DNA from: Flavobacterium ichthyis
GTDB taxonomy: Bacteria; Bacteroidota; Bacteroidia; Flavobacteriales; Flavobacteriaceae
Direction: 5' to 3'
NCBI RefSeq assembly: GCF_009915155.1
Contig: NZ_JAABLM010000010.1
Span: 56,260-120,259, forward strand
Length of the DNA stretch: 64,000 nucleotides
Made by a program: the position numbers and the translations under genes. Shown here in pieces: positions 7,118 through 15,640 of the stretch (position 1 is its first letter; every line of letters begins with the position of its first letter). The notes beneath the pieces were generated by a model. The model searched no databases. It saw nothing but the letters and a program-made list of their open reading frames with translations, and had not been told where the DNA came from.

Positions 7118-8029
7118 TTATACCCAATCAACGGGTTTTTCTAACACTGTAATTAATTTTTCTTCTTCTGAACCTGCTTCTGGGTGATAATCATAAATCC
7201 ATTGAACGTGTGGCGGCAAACTCATCAGGATGCTTTCGATTCTTCCATTGGTTTTTAGCCCGAAAAGAGTTCCTTTGTCATGAACCAAATTGAATTCAAC
7301 ATAACGACCACGACGGATTTCTTGCCAGGTTCGTTGTGCTTCGGTATAAGGTAAATCTTTTCTTTTTTCAACAATTGGAACGTATGCTTCAAGGAAAGAA
7401 TCGCCAACTTCGGTTACGAAATTGTACCAGTCTTCCATTGACATCTCTTCATTTGCCTTGCAATAATCGAAAAATAACCCTCCGATTCCTCTGGCTTCGT
7501 TTCGGTGTGCATTCCAGAAATAGGCATCGCATTGTTTTTTATATTTTGGATAAAATTCGGGATTATGTTTGTCGCAAGCGGTTTTGCAAGTTTGATGAAA
7601 ATGTGTGGCATCTTCTTCAAACAAATAATAAGGTGTTAAATCTTGTCCGCCACCAAACCAAGCCCCAACCAACTTCCCCGAAGGGGAAGAGTTATCATAC
7701 ATTTCAAAATAACGCCAGTTTGCATGAACCGTTGGCACCATTGGGTTTTTCGGATGAATGACCAAACTCAAACCGCAGGCAAAAAAATCGGCTTCGCCAA
7801 CGTTGAACATTTTTTGCATGGATTCGGGCAATTTTCCGTGAACGGCCGAGATGTTGACGCCTCCTTTTTCGAAAACTTTTCCGTTTTCGATGACACGTGT
7901 TCTTCCTCCACCGCCTTCTGGACGTTCCCAAATGTCTTCGCGGAATTTGGCTACTCCATCGACTTTTTCAAGTCCGGTGACGATGGTGTCTTGGAGGTTT
8001 TGTATGTAGGTGTAGAATTTATTTTTCAT
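7118..8029 (-). CDS. hemF: Oxygen-dependent coproporphyrinogen III oxidase
   Basis: Converts coproporphyrinogen III to protoporphyrinogen IX using O2, in the cytoplasm. The 303-residue protein shows the family signatures VPTVHANWRYFE, WFGGGQDLTPYYLFEED, and FNLVHDKGTLFGLKTNGR near the C-terminus. Just before WFGGG the sequence DNSSPSGKLVGA is encoded by a GC-rich palindrome (7661-7692), which seems to be an in-frame insertion at a surface loop. Its ATG overlaps the end of the upstream broken glycosylase-like gene by 11 nt. Presence of HemF rather than only HemN indicates aerobic heme synthesis. Confidence 0.97.
   Translation of the reverse strand: MKNKFYTYIQNLQDTIVTGLEKVDGVAKFREDIWERPEGGGGRTRVIENGKVFEKGGVNISAVHGKLPESMQKMFNVGEADFFACGLSLVIHPKNPMVPTVHANWRYFEMYDNSSPSGKLVGAWFGGGQDLTPYYLFEEDATHFHQTCKTACDKHNPEFYPKYKKQCDAYFWNAHRNEARGIGGLFFDYCKANEEMSMEDWYNFVTEVGDSFLEAYVPIVEKRKDLPYTEAQRTWQEIRRGRYVEFNLVHDKGTLFGLKTNGRIESILMSLPPHVQWIYDYHPEAGSEEEKLITVLEKPVDWV
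7661..7692. repeat. GC-rich palindrome inside hemF
   Basis: CTTCCCC and GGGGAAG (7673-7689) pair around a 3-nt loop, preceded by an AGCCCCAACCAA flank like that of the other GC palindromes. It lies in frame in hemF and encodes part of NSSPSGKLVG. Confidence 0.75.
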
Positions 8030-8854
8030 TATTTAGTAATTCTGATATTTTTTTTATATTCCATGCTCCTTTTCTTGAAAAAGTTACAACTTTAAATTTG
8101 TATTGAATATCTTTTCTTTTTATTATTTCAGATGATGAGAACACTTTGTTTTTTTTTGAAGTATCTTTTAAAAATAAATCTTTGTAAACAGAACTTCCAA
8201 CACACACGATACGTTTGGTTGAAGTTCTAAAATTAAATCAATTGTTCTTTGACGGAAAAAATTTTGAATTGTTCCGTTCCAATGATTTTTTAATGTTTCT
8301 TCCTGTGAAAGTTTTTTGTAAATTGACTTTAATTCTTTTGTTGATTTTGTGGCTATTGGGCAAATATTAGTGTAAACAATTTTATTCGCAATTTCATTGA
8401 TAAATAAATTTCTTTCGTCTTCATTTTTAAGATTAATTCTTTTTCCTAATTTTTTTTCCGAAAAATTTAAAAGAATATCAATCATTTGCTTTGGAAAAGA
8501 GTTTTTAGTTTTTGCTTTTTCATCAAACCACTTTCCATGTTTGGCATTGTTATCTTTAAACCAATTTAATTCTGAAGAGGTGTTTTTAGTTAATAGTTCT
8601 TTAGGGAAATAGAAAGTATTTCCACTTTTGTGATTTTTTTCAACAAATGCACCTTCACCAGGATTTATACCAAGAAATAAAATTTCAGGTTGATATGAAA
8701 TCTTACTTTGAATAGAAATAATTCCTTTATATAAATTTCTGTATTTAAAATTATTTTCCGTTTTCTTTTCTTCCAAAATCTTAATTAACGGATTGTATTT
8801 TTCTTCAATTAAAATAATTTTATCAATAAGTTCATTGGTTTCCATAATTTTCAT
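8019..8854 (-). pseudogene. Uracil-DNA glycosylase-like gene, frameshifted
   Basis: Two overlapping frames make one protein. The main frame carries EILFLGINPGEGAF, a motif like the active-site GxNPG of uracil-DNA glycosylase-fold proteins, and FPKELL, and runs to LELQPNV. Adding one A to the CCAAACG run (complement at about 8213-8218) joins it to the second frame, giving QPKRIVCVGSSVYKDLF and then SRKGAWNIKKISELLNNEK, ending at 8019. The likely start is 8854 or 8845; the longer frame begins inside a palindromic repeat. The gene is visibly more AT-rich than its hem neighbours, which suggests transfer. It is either recently broken or shows a homopolymer sequencing error. Confidence 0.75.
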
Positions 8855-8859
8855 TTTAT

Positions 8860-8888
8860 ACCTACAAGGTTTTTGAAACCTTGCAGGA
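8860..8888. repeat. CCTACAAGG/CCTTGCAGG palindrome, copy 2
   Basis: ACCTACAAGGTTT pairs with AAACCTTGCAGG. It lies between hemE and the broken glycosylase-like gene, just beyond the hemE stop on the minus strand. Confidence 0.8.
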
Positions 8889-8915
8889 AAACTAATCACT
8901 GCAAACTGCGACTGA

Positions 8916-9941
8916 TTACTTCTTATACTCCTTCACAGCATCCACAAAAGCCTTCGCATGGTCAACAGGAATATTGGGTAAAATTCCGTGACCAAGATTT
9001 ACAATGTATTTGTCTTTACCGAATTCGTCTATCATTTGATGCACCATTTTTTTGATGGTTGGAATGGGCGAAAGCAATCTTGAGGGGTCGAAATTTCCTT
9101 GCAAAGTGATGTTGCCACCAGACAAATATCTTGCATTTCGTGGTGAACACGTCCAGTCTACTCCAAGTGCCGAAGCCTTGCTTTTTCCCATTTCACCAAG
9201 TGCAAACCAACATCCTTTTCCGAAAACAATAACATGCGTTTCATCGGCTAAAGCCTCAACAATTTGGTTGATGTATTTCCAAGAAAATTCTTGATAGTCA
9301 ACCGGAGAAAGCATTCCGCCCCAAGAGTCGAAAATTTGAACGGCATTTACTCCCGCTTTTACTTTTTCTTTCAAATAGGCAATTGTTGTGTCGGTGATTT
9401 TTTGCAATAAAACGTGTGCTGCTTCTGGATGTGTGAAACAAAATCCTTTGGCCATATCAAAACTTTTCGACCCTTTTCCTTCCACAGCATAACAGAAAAT
9501 TGTCCAAGGCGAACCCGCAAAACCAATCAATGGCACTTCGTCGTTTAGCATTTCCTTGGTCAGTTTAATCGCATCCATCACATAACCTAAAGTCTCGTGG
9601 ATATTTGGAACTATCACTTTTTCAACATCTTGTGGTGTACGGATTGGGTTTGGCAAAAACGGACCAACGCTTTCCTTCATCAAGACTTCGATTCCCATTG
9701 CTTGCGGAACAACCAAGATATCTGAAAATAAGATTGCTGCATCTGGTGCGATTCTTCTGATAGGTTGTACTGTGATTTCAGCCGCCAATTCTGGTGTTTG
9801 ACAACGGGTGAAGAAATCATATTTGTCGCGTAATGCTCTGAATTCTGGTAAATATCTTCCGGCTTGACGCATCATCCAAACGGGTGGACGTTGAACTGTT
9901 TCTCCTCTTAATGCTTTTAAAAATAGGTCGTTTTTTATCAT
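8916..9941 (-). CDS. hemE: Uroporphyrinogen decarboxylase
   Basis: Removes four carboxyl groups from uroporphyrinogen III to give coproporphyrinogen III. The 341-residue length is standard. The N-terminal signature [18 protein letters not shown] is complete, with the substrate-binding Arg residues, and the second family motif [16 protein letters not shown] is present. The C-terminal GNFDPSRLL and [11 protein letters not shown] segments match the family. It lies between hemD (upstream on this strand, across a repeat) and the broken glycosylase-like gene. The clusters of palindromes on both sides suggest that this part of the heme operon has been open to insertions. Confidence 0.97.
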   Translation of the reverse strand: MIKNDLFLKALRGETVQRPPVWMMRQAGRYLPEFRALRDKYDFFTRCQTPELAAEITVQPIRRIAPDAAILFSDILVVPQAMGIEVLMKESVGPFLPNPIRTPQDVEKVIVPNIHETLGYVMDAIKLTKEMLNDEVPLIGFAGSPWTIFCYAVEGKGSKSFDMAKGFCFTHPEAAHVLLQKITDTTIAYLKEKVKAGVNAVQIFDSWGGMLSPVDYQEFSWKYINQIVEALADETHVIVFGKGCWFALGEMGKSKASALGVDWTCSPRNARYLSGGNITLQGNFDPSRLLSPIPTIKKMVHQMIDEFGKDKYIVNLGHGILPNIPVDHAKAFVDAVKEYKK

Positions 9942-10007
9942 TTTTTTTGTTTTTTTCTTTCAAGCTTTTAAAACCTTGTAAGTGTTTTTTTTGTATTTCT
10001 TAATTAT

Positions 10008-10035
10008 ACCTACAAGGTTTTGAAAACCTTGCAGG
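10008..10035. repeat. CCTACAAGG/CCTTGCAGG palindrome, copy 3
   Basis: ACCTACAAGGTTTT pairs with AAAACCTTGCAGG immediately after the hemD stop (10046). A decayed half copy (AAAACCTTGTAAG) lies at about 9970-9983, before the hemE ATG. Confidence 0.8.
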
Positions 10036-10045
10036 ATTAAGATAG

Positions 10046-10717
10046 TTATTTGTAAAAATTTATCGCTTGAATAATCGTGTTTTCAACTGTTGGCTGATTT
10101 GCGATTACGATATTTTTTGTTGTTTTTTCTAATGCTTCGGCTGTTGTATTCCCGATGCAGAAGCACAATTCGTTTTCTATTTTGTTATCTTTCAAGTAAC
10201 TCTCTACACCTGAAGGACTGAAAAATAGTATTCCATCAAGCGGTGTAGCTATTTTTTGTGGCGTTAAATGCGTTTCATACACTTCAATTTCATTGAACTT
10301 GACATTGGCTTCTTTTAAAAAATTTGGCAACGTATCCCTTCGAAGGTTTCCGCTGAAAAAAGTGAAGCTTTCTTTGGCATAAATCAAAGCGATAATTTCG
10401 GCTAAATCTTCAGCATAACCTGTATAAGCTATCACATTGAAGCCATTTTTTTCTAATAATGCTTTGGTTTTTAGTCCGACACAAAAAGCATTTTTTTCTT
10501 GAAGTTTTGGCAGAACTTCTTTTGCATTTTCCAGCAAACTATGAACAGCATTTTGGCTGGTAAAAATTAAATTTTCGTTAATTTCTTTTAGCTCAAAAGG
10601 CTTGCTTTCGGTTGTGATAAAATCGGCTTCGATAACAGAAAAATTGGCGTTTAGCAAAAATTGCTTCTGATTGCTCAAAAGTTTTTTGGTAGATAAAATA
10701 CGGATTTGGTTTTGCAT
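10046..10717 (-). CDS. hemD: Uroporphyrinogen-III synthase
   Basis: Cyclises hydroxymethylbilane to uroporphyrinogen III. HemD proteins diverge strongly; the call rests on the 223-residue length, on the layout (LLFTSQNAVHSL-type segment near residue 50, then GILFFSPSGVESYL, then CFCIGNTTAEAL), and on its place directly upstream of hemE. The NLIFTSQNAVHSL and SPSGVESYL segments are the usual HemD signatures in the two domains. It is 11 nt downstream of the potassium-channel regulatory gene on the same strand, so the ktr pair and hemD are probably on one transcript. Confidence 0.9.
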   Translation of the reverse strand: MQNQIRILSTKKLLSNQKQFLLNANFSVIEADFITTESKPFELKEINENLIFTSQNAVHSLLENAKEVLPKLQEKNAFCVGLKTKALLEKNGFNVIAYTGYAEDLAEIIALIYAKESFTFFSGNLRRDTLPNFLKEANVKFNEIEVYETHLTPQKIATPLDGILFFSPSGVESYLKDNKIENELCFCIGNTTAEALEKTTKNIVIANQPTVENTIIQAINFYK

Positions 10718-10728
10718 TTTGGTTGAAA

Positions 10729-11415
10729 TTATTTACAATCGCAATAAAACGATATGTTTTTATTTTCTCCATAAACCACTAAAATATCGTCTTCTAACAA
10801 AATGGTTTCGGGTGTTGGAAGTCCAATGGTTTCTTTCACAATAGACTTTTTACCAATGAGGTTTACTTTTTCTCTTTTGCGAATTATTGTAACTAATTTC
10901 AGATGGTATTTGTCGATTGTGTCAAGTTCTGCCAAGGTTTTTCCGTGAAATTCTGGTTTAGATTTTACTTCGGATATGGTATAATTATTGTCTAATTGGT
11001 AGTTTTCCAAAGTGGTTTTAAAATTAATTTGCTTGGTCAATCTGTCGGCCGATTCTTGTTCGGGATGCACAATACTGTGAATTCCCATCGCTTCCAAAAC
11101 TGTATCGTGAATGGGTGAAAGTGCTCGACTGATGATTTTTACATCGGATAATTTTTTGATAATAGCGGTTGTGATAATAGCAGCACCTTCATTTTCTCCA
11201 ATCGCCACCACTACTTTGTCGGCATCTTTTAGCGGCAAGGCTTCGTAGGCTAATTCGTTAGTAGAATCCATGCAAATGGCGTGCGAAATTTTGTCTTTTA
11301 CTAAATTTACTTTATCCATTTGGCGGTCCACACCAATGACTTCATTTCCTGTTTCTGTTAGGCTTAACGCCAATGACATACCGAAATTTCCCAGACCAAA
11401 AACTATAATTTTCAT
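10729..11415 (-). CDS. Potassium uptake regulatory subunit (KtrA/TrkA family)
   Basis: A 228-residue cytoplasmic RCK protein. The N-terminal Rossmann domain starts with VFGLGNFGMSLA, a nucleotide-binding glycine motif, with the acidic end of strand 2 in VIGVDR. The C-terminal half is an RCK_C (TrkA_C) domain. A single RCK_N/RCK_C pair at this length is the KtrA type rather than the doubled E. coli TrkA. It gates the membrane subunit encoded 11 nt upstream according to bound nucleotide. The last residues, FYCDCK, add two cysteines at the tip, which I cannot explain. Confidence 0.92.
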   Translation of the reverse strand: MKIIVFGLGNFGMSLALSLTETGNEVIGVDRQMDKVNLVKDKISHAICMDSTNELAYEALPLKDADKVVVAIGENEGAAIITTAIIKKLSDVKIISRALSPIHDTVLEAMGIHSIVHPEQESADRLTKQINFKTTLENYQLDNNYTISEVKSKPEFHGKTLAELDTIDKYHLKLVTIIRKREKVNLIGKKSIVKETIGLPTPETILLEDDILVVYGENKNISFYCDCK

Positions 11416-11426
11416 TTCAATCGGTT

Positions 11427-13169
11427 TTAGTTAATCAAAATATTTTCTTTTGGATACTCATAAAATTGATGGTTGATTTGACGAAGCATTCCAATCATCA
11501 AGTTGAGCATTCCGATTCTTCCTATAAACATGGTAGCAATTAATATATATTTGCTTGGCTCTGAAACGGATGGCGTAAAATTAAGCGATAACCCGACTGT
11601 ACTATATGCCGAAAAACATTCAAAGACAATCGTCAACAAATCGGTTCCTTCGGGTTCAAAAATCAGCAATCCTAAAATCGCAAATCCTATGACTATCAAA
11701 GATATACAAAGAATGGCGAACGCTCTAGAAGTCGATTCGCTTGAAATTCTTCTGCCAAAAAGTTGGATTCTGCTTTTGCCTCTAGCAATAGAGAAAATAT
11801 TAAGTGTTGCTAATGCAAAGGTACTGGTTTTTATTCCGCCTCCCGTAGAAGCTGGCGACGCTCCAACCCACATCAAAAAAATAATAAAAAGGAGTGAGGG
11901 CACTCTCATTTCGGTATAATCAATAGTGTTAAACCCTGCCGTTCTGGGTGTTACGGCGTGGAAAGCAGTTGTGGTTATTTTACCAAAAATGGTTTGGTGT
12001 TCTAATAAAGTATGATTTTGTTCTAACAAATAAATAAGCAAAAATCCTCCAAATAATAAAATTACTGTGGTGTAGAGTACGATTTTAGTATTTAGGGTTA
12101 CAATATGATTTTTTTTATGAATGATTTTCTTTTGGAACAATTCTAAAATATAATTCTTTAAATAGGAATAAAAGTTAAAGATGATGGAATAACCCAAGCC
12201 TCCAAAAACAATGAGACCAATGATAATCCAATGAAAATAATAGTCATAGAACAAAAAACTCTCACTCATTCCATTATTTAAAGTAGAAAATCCAGCATTA
12301 CAAAAGGCTGAAATCGAATGGAATATTGAGAAGAATATTTTGTTAGAGATTCCGGCTTCATCAGCTATGGACGTATAAATAAAAATGGCCCCAATTGCTT
12401 CGACCGAAAGGGTAAAAATCACAATATTCAGAGCAACTTGAAGGACGTCTTTCAGATTTTCGTGCGATGTAAAATCTTTTACATTCAAGCCTTCTCTAAA
12501 CGATGAACTTCCACGGAAGAAAAAGGAAAAAAAGGAGGTGAAAGTTAATATTCCTAATCCACCAATTTGAATCAAACACAATAAAATAGTTTGGCCTAAC
12601 ATGGTAAAAGTAGTCGAAACATTTAATACGCTAAGTCCTGTAACACACACGGCACTTGTGGAGGTAAAAAGAGCATCAGTAAATGTAATTGAACCTTTTG
12701 TGGCAGTGGGAAGCATCAATAAAAATGCACCAATAAGGATAATTACAAAAAAACTTCCTACGAAAACAATGGCGGGATTGTAGTAAACATCATAGATGTA
12801 ACGCACTAAAATCATCAGACGGATGATGAAATACATAATAATTCCCAACTCTAACAGCGTTCTTATTTTTTGAGAAATCTCTATGTAACTAAGGTTAAGG
12901 TTTACTAATGCTGTTATTGCCGAAATCAATAATAACCCTCCTATAATGATAACATTTACAAACGCAATTTTTTTCTTTCCTGAAGTGGTATAATAATTAA
13001 ATTTATAGATATTGAAAATCAATAAGGCAATAGAAAGGGTAACTAAAGCGATGAATTTTGGGGTTTTATATAAATCATGAACACTGTATCCAAAGTCAAA
13101 TACAAGAAAAGTTAAGACAATTAAGTCGAAAAAACGATAGATAAACTTTAAAACAGAGTCCTTTTCCAC
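11427..13169 (-). CDS. Potassium transporter membrane subunit (KtrB/TrkH family)
   Basis: A 580-residue polytopic membrane protein of the Trk/Ktr/HKT superfamily. All four pore loops with their selectivity-filter glycines can be seen: SAVCVTGLSV, SAFCNAGFSTL, VTPRTAGFNTI and SAYSTVGLSLN. About four extra hydrophobic segments precede the core, and the protein is longer than Bacillus KtrB for that reason. With the RCK subunit gene following, this is a complete K+ uptake system. The pair lies between hemC and hemD and splits the heme genes, with no obvious metabolic reason. Confidence 0.93.
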   Translation of the reverse strand: MEKDSVLKFIYRFFDLIVLTFLVFDFGYSVHDLYKTPKFIALVTLSIALLIFNIYKFNYYTTSGKKKIAFVNVIIIGGLLLISAITALVNLNLSYIEISQKIRTLLELGIIMYFIIRLMILVRYIYDVYYNPAIVFVGSFFVIILIGAFLLMLPTATKGSITFTDALFTSTSAVCVTGLSVLNVSTTFTMLGQTILLCLIQIGGLGILTFTSFFSFFFRGSSSFREGLNVKDFTSHENLKDVLQVALNIVIFTLSVEAIGAIFIYTSIADEAGISNKIFFSIFHSISAFCNAGFSTLNNGMSESFLFYDYYFHWIIIGLIVFGGLGYSIIFNFYSYLKNYILELFQKKIIHKKNHIVTLNTKIVLYTTVILLFGGFLLIYLLEQNHTLLEHQTIFGKITTTAFHAVTPRTAGFNTIDYTEMRVPSLLFIIFLMWVGASPASTGGGIKTSTFALATLNIFSIARGKSRIQLFGRRISSESTSRAFAILCISLIVIGFAILGLLIFEPEGTDLLTIVFECFSAYSTVGLSLNFTPSVSEPSKYILIATMFIGRIGMLNLMIGMLRQINHQFYEYPKENILIN

Positions 13170-13253
13170 GGTGAAGTTTTACATTTATAATCTATAAGTT
13201 ATTGTTTTGTAGTTACAAACATCGGTATTTTTTGTTCCGAAGTTTTACAATTA

Positions 13254-13340
13254 GCCCCGACTGGAGGGAAAATCCTTTTTATTTTTTTTCAAATAAAAAG
13301 ATTTGGAAGGAAGGCGGGAACATGGTTTGTCCAAATGCCT
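13254..13340 (-). repeat. Sense-oriented 3' structured repeat, copy B (after hemC)
   Basis: On the minus strand, 16 nt beyond the hemC stop: TTCCCGCCTTCCTTCCAAATC, a hairpin with CTTTTTATTTG and AAAATAAAAAG arms, then GGATTTTCCCTCCAGTCGG and GGGCTAA. Block order and orientation match copy A after hemB and copy C after HAAO, while the middle sequence differs but keeps its pairing. Confidence 0.75.
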
Positions 13341-13356
13341 GCCGATTTGCTTCTTA

Positions 13357-14355
13357 TTATTTTTTTAGAGATATTTTTATATTTTTCATTAACTCGTTTC
13401 CGCCGCTGTCTAATATTTCCTGAGCAGCGTGAAACCCAAGTTTTTTCCACTCCGAAATATCGACGTTTTTATTGATTTCGAGTTTTTGTTTCCCGTCAAT
13501 TGACAGCAAAACTCCCTGAAATTCAATGCTATCCGTTTGTTCATTGTATTTTGCCAAAGCGCCAATTGGTGCCGTACAACCGCCTTCGAGCGTTCGCAAA
13601 AATTGTCTTTCGATGTAAGTGCAAATTTCGGTTTCAATATCGTTTAGTTCTGAAACGGCCTCGCGTGTAAAATCGTCATTAGCCATTGCTACCACAACCA
13701 TTGCTCCTTGAGCTGGTGCGGGAATCATCCAGTCTAAAGCCTCTCCAACCCCTCCAAAGGAGGGGCTTTTTATCAGTTTGTCGTCAACAAAATTTAATCT
13801 TTCTAATCCCGCTGCTGCAAAAACAGCTCCGTTCCAATGGTTATCTTGAAGTTTTTGTAATCTAGTATTGACATTTCCACGTAAATCTACCACATTGTGA
13901 TTTGGATATTTATTAAGCCATTGAGCCTGACGGCGAAGACTTCCTGTGGCAATTGTTCCTTCGGAATTTAAAAAGTCAAGATTGCCTTTGTGCACCAAAA
14001 TATCCAAAACAGTGGCTCTTTCTAAAACAGCAGCTTGAACAATTCCTTGAGGTAAAGCGGTTGGAACATCTTTCATCGAGTGAACCGCAATATCCACTTC
14101 GCCTTTGATCATCGCGATGTCTAAGGTTTTGGTGAAAATTCCGGTAATTCCGAGTTCGTATAGTGGCTTGTCCAGGATGATATCGCCTTGGGATTTTACG
14201 GCAATGATTTCGGTTTTATAACCTAAATCGTTCAGTTTTTTTTCGACCGTATGAGCTTGCCAAAGTGCTAGTTCGCTGTCGCGTGTTCCGATTCTGATTG
14301 TTTTTAGCCCCCTAACCCCCGAAGGGGGAATAGTTGACGTTGAATTATTTTTCAT
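13357..14355 (-). CDS. hemC: Hydroxymethylbilane synthase (porphobilinogen deaminase)
   Basis: Polymerises four porphobilinogens into hydroxymethylbilane. Signatures are KTIRIGTRDSELALWQA near the start, the RRQAQWL and DLRGNVNTRL region, and the dipyrromethane-cofactor Cys260 in TLEGGCTAPIGA. Two oddities come from GC palindromes: the first 20 or so residues (with TIPPSGVRGLKT) are extra compared with the normal MKTIRIG start, and KSPSFGGVGEALD is an internal loop encoded by a palindrome at 13738-13769. The ATG overlaps the hemA stop by 11 nt, so translation is coupled. Catalytic residues look intact. Confidence 0.96.
   Translation of the reverse strand: MKNNSTSTIPPSGVRGLKTIRIGTRDSELALWQAHTVEKKLNDLGYKTEIIAVKSQGDIILDKPLYELGITGIFTKTLDIAMIKGEVDIAVHSMKDVPTALPQGIVQAAVLERATVLDILVHKGNLDFLNSEGTIATGSLRRQAQWLNKYPNHNVVDLRGNVNTRLQKLQDNHWNGAVFAAAGLERLNFVDDKLIKSPSFGGVGEALDWMIPAPAQGAMVVVAMANDDFTREAVSELNDIETEICTYIERQFLRTLEGGCTAPIGALAKYNEQTDSIEFQGVLLSIDGKQKLEINKNVDISEWKKLGFHAAQEILDSGGNELMKNIKISLKK
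13738..13769. repeat. GC-rich palindrome inside hemC
   Basis: CCCCTCC (13749-13755) and GGAGGGG (13759-13765) pair around AAA. It is in frame and encodes KSPSFGGVGEALD, in the segment before the WMIPAPAQG motif. Confidence 0.8.
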
Positions 14356-14403
14356 TATAGACAGGCTTTTGTGGAGTTCCCCCTTTGGGGGTTAGGGGGC
14401 TAA
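14304..14403. repeat. Inverted pair of GC palindromes spanning the hemA stop/hemC start
   Basis: Two palindromes, TTAGCCCCCTAACCCCC with its GAAGGGGGAA arm (to 14330) and the inverse TTCCCCC with its TTTGGGGGTTAGGGGGCTAA arm (14377-14403), face each other across 46 nt. The spacer holds the hemA stop (14345-14347) and the hemC ATG (14353-14355). Each unit folds alone, and the two units can also pair with each other. They are translated as SPLTPKGGT in HemA and IPPSGVRGL in HemC. Confidence 0.85.
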
Positions 14404-15640
14404 TCTGAAAAACTTTTTCAATCCATTCAATACTTTCATCTACCATTGTCGCGTCATCTTTTAAATGATTGGCAAAATGTGTCGTAATTTTCTGGATAAT
14501 TCTTCGGCTTATGATTTCGGCTTGTTCTTCATCAAAATTTTCAATCTTTTTACGTTGAAAATTCAATTCCGTATCTTTAATCGAATTTAATTTTTCTTTT
14601 AGTGCATGAATTGTTGGCGCAAATTTACGACTGTTCATCCATGCGATAAATTCGTCTTTTATTTCTTCAATAATCATTTCCGCTTGCGGAATATGCTTTT
14701 TACGATTTTCCAATGTAACATCAGTAATTTTCGACAAATCATCTAAATGAATTACCGTAACGTTTGGAATATTTTTGACATTATCGTGCACATTTTTAGG
14801 CATCGACAAATCTAAAATTAAAAGCGGTTTTTGAAGTTGCAAAATCGACTCGTCAATTGTAGGTTCAAGAGCTCCTGTCGCTACAACCAAAACATCGGCT
14901 TTAGGTATTTCAAGCGGCAAAACATCGTAGTCTTTTACAATTAGATTAAACTTTCCCGCAATTTTTTCTGCTTTATCTTTAGTTCTGTTGACTAAAACGA
15001 TGTGGTCATTTTTAGTGTGTTTTACTAAATTTTCGCAAGTATTTCTACCAATTTTTCCCGTTCCGAAAAGCAAAATATTTTTTTCGCTCACATTGGCCAC
15101 ATTGTTCAAAATATATTGTACTGAAGCAAAGGATACCGATGTCGCGCCAGAGCTAATTTCCGTTTCGTTTTTAATTTTTTTACTTGCTTGAATCACACTG
15201 TTCACCAATCGTTCCATAAAAGCGTTGGCTAAACCTTCAGCTTTTGCCTCCGCAAAACTGTTTTTTATTTGCGCAATTATCTCAAAATCGCCCAAAATCT
15301 GGCTGTCTAAACCAGTTCCAACCCTAAAAATATGGTTAATCGCCTCCTGATTTTTGTACACAAATCCCACTTCCTGAAACTCGTTGACAGTTCCGTTACT
15401 ATTGTCACAAAGCAATTTAATGAGCTGAAAAGGGTGTTCTGCAAAACCGTAAATTTCCGTGCGATTGCAAGTAGAAGTTACAATTAAACTTTTAATACCT
15501 TCTGCTTTCGCCTGTTGCATCACAGTGGCTTTTGCTAAATTTCCAAGGCTAAATTTTCCTCGTATTTCGGCATCAGCTTTCTTGTAACTCAACCCAACCG
15601 CATAAAAAGTTTGATGTTTCACCGGATTTTTTTTCTCCAT
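14345..15640 (-). CDS. hemA: Glutamyl-tRNA reductase
   Basis: Reduces glutamyl-tRNA to glutamate-1-semialdehyde, the committed step of C5-pathway heme synthesis. The nucleophilic Cys58 is in STCNRTEIYG; the NADPH domain has LLFGTGKIGRNT; a helical dimerisation domain ends the protein. Length is 431 residues. The last 20 residues contain SPLTPKGGT, encoded by a GC palindrome, and appear to be a tail replaced or extended by that insertion. It is the first gene of the minus-strand heme run and its start overlaps hemC at the other end (11 nt). hemL, needed for the next step, is not in the window. Confidence 0.97.
   Translation of the reverse strand: MEKKNPVKHQTFYAVGLSYKKADAEIRGKFSLGNLAKATVMQQAKAEGIKSLIVTSTCNRTEIYGFAEHPFQLIKLLCDNSNGTVNEFQEVGFVYKNQEAINHIFRVGTGLDSQILGDFEIIAQIKNSFAEAKAEGLANAFMERLVNSVIQASKKIKNETEISSGATSVSFASVQYILNNVANVSEKNILLFGTGKIGRNTCENLVKHTKNDHIVLVNRTKDKAEKIAGKFNLIVKDYDVLPLEIPKADVLVVATGALEPTIDESILQLQKPLLILDLSMPKNVHDNVKNIPNVTVIHLDDLSKITDVTLENRKKHIPQAEMIIEEIKDEFIAWMNSRKFAPTIHALKEKLNSIKDTELNFQRKKIENFDEEQAEIISRRIIQKITTHFANHLKDDATMVDESIEWIEKVFQISPLTPKGGTPQKPVYNEK

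Noticed and set aside
7336..8095. Open frames on the plus strand opposite hemF (7336-7761 and 7643-8095)
   Set aside because: Both overlap the intact hemF on the other strand and show no domain or promoter.
8019..8207. A 62-residue open frame as a separate gene upstream of hemF
   Set aside because: Its sequence continues the glycosylase-like frame after a one-base shift, so it is the 3' part of that broken gene.
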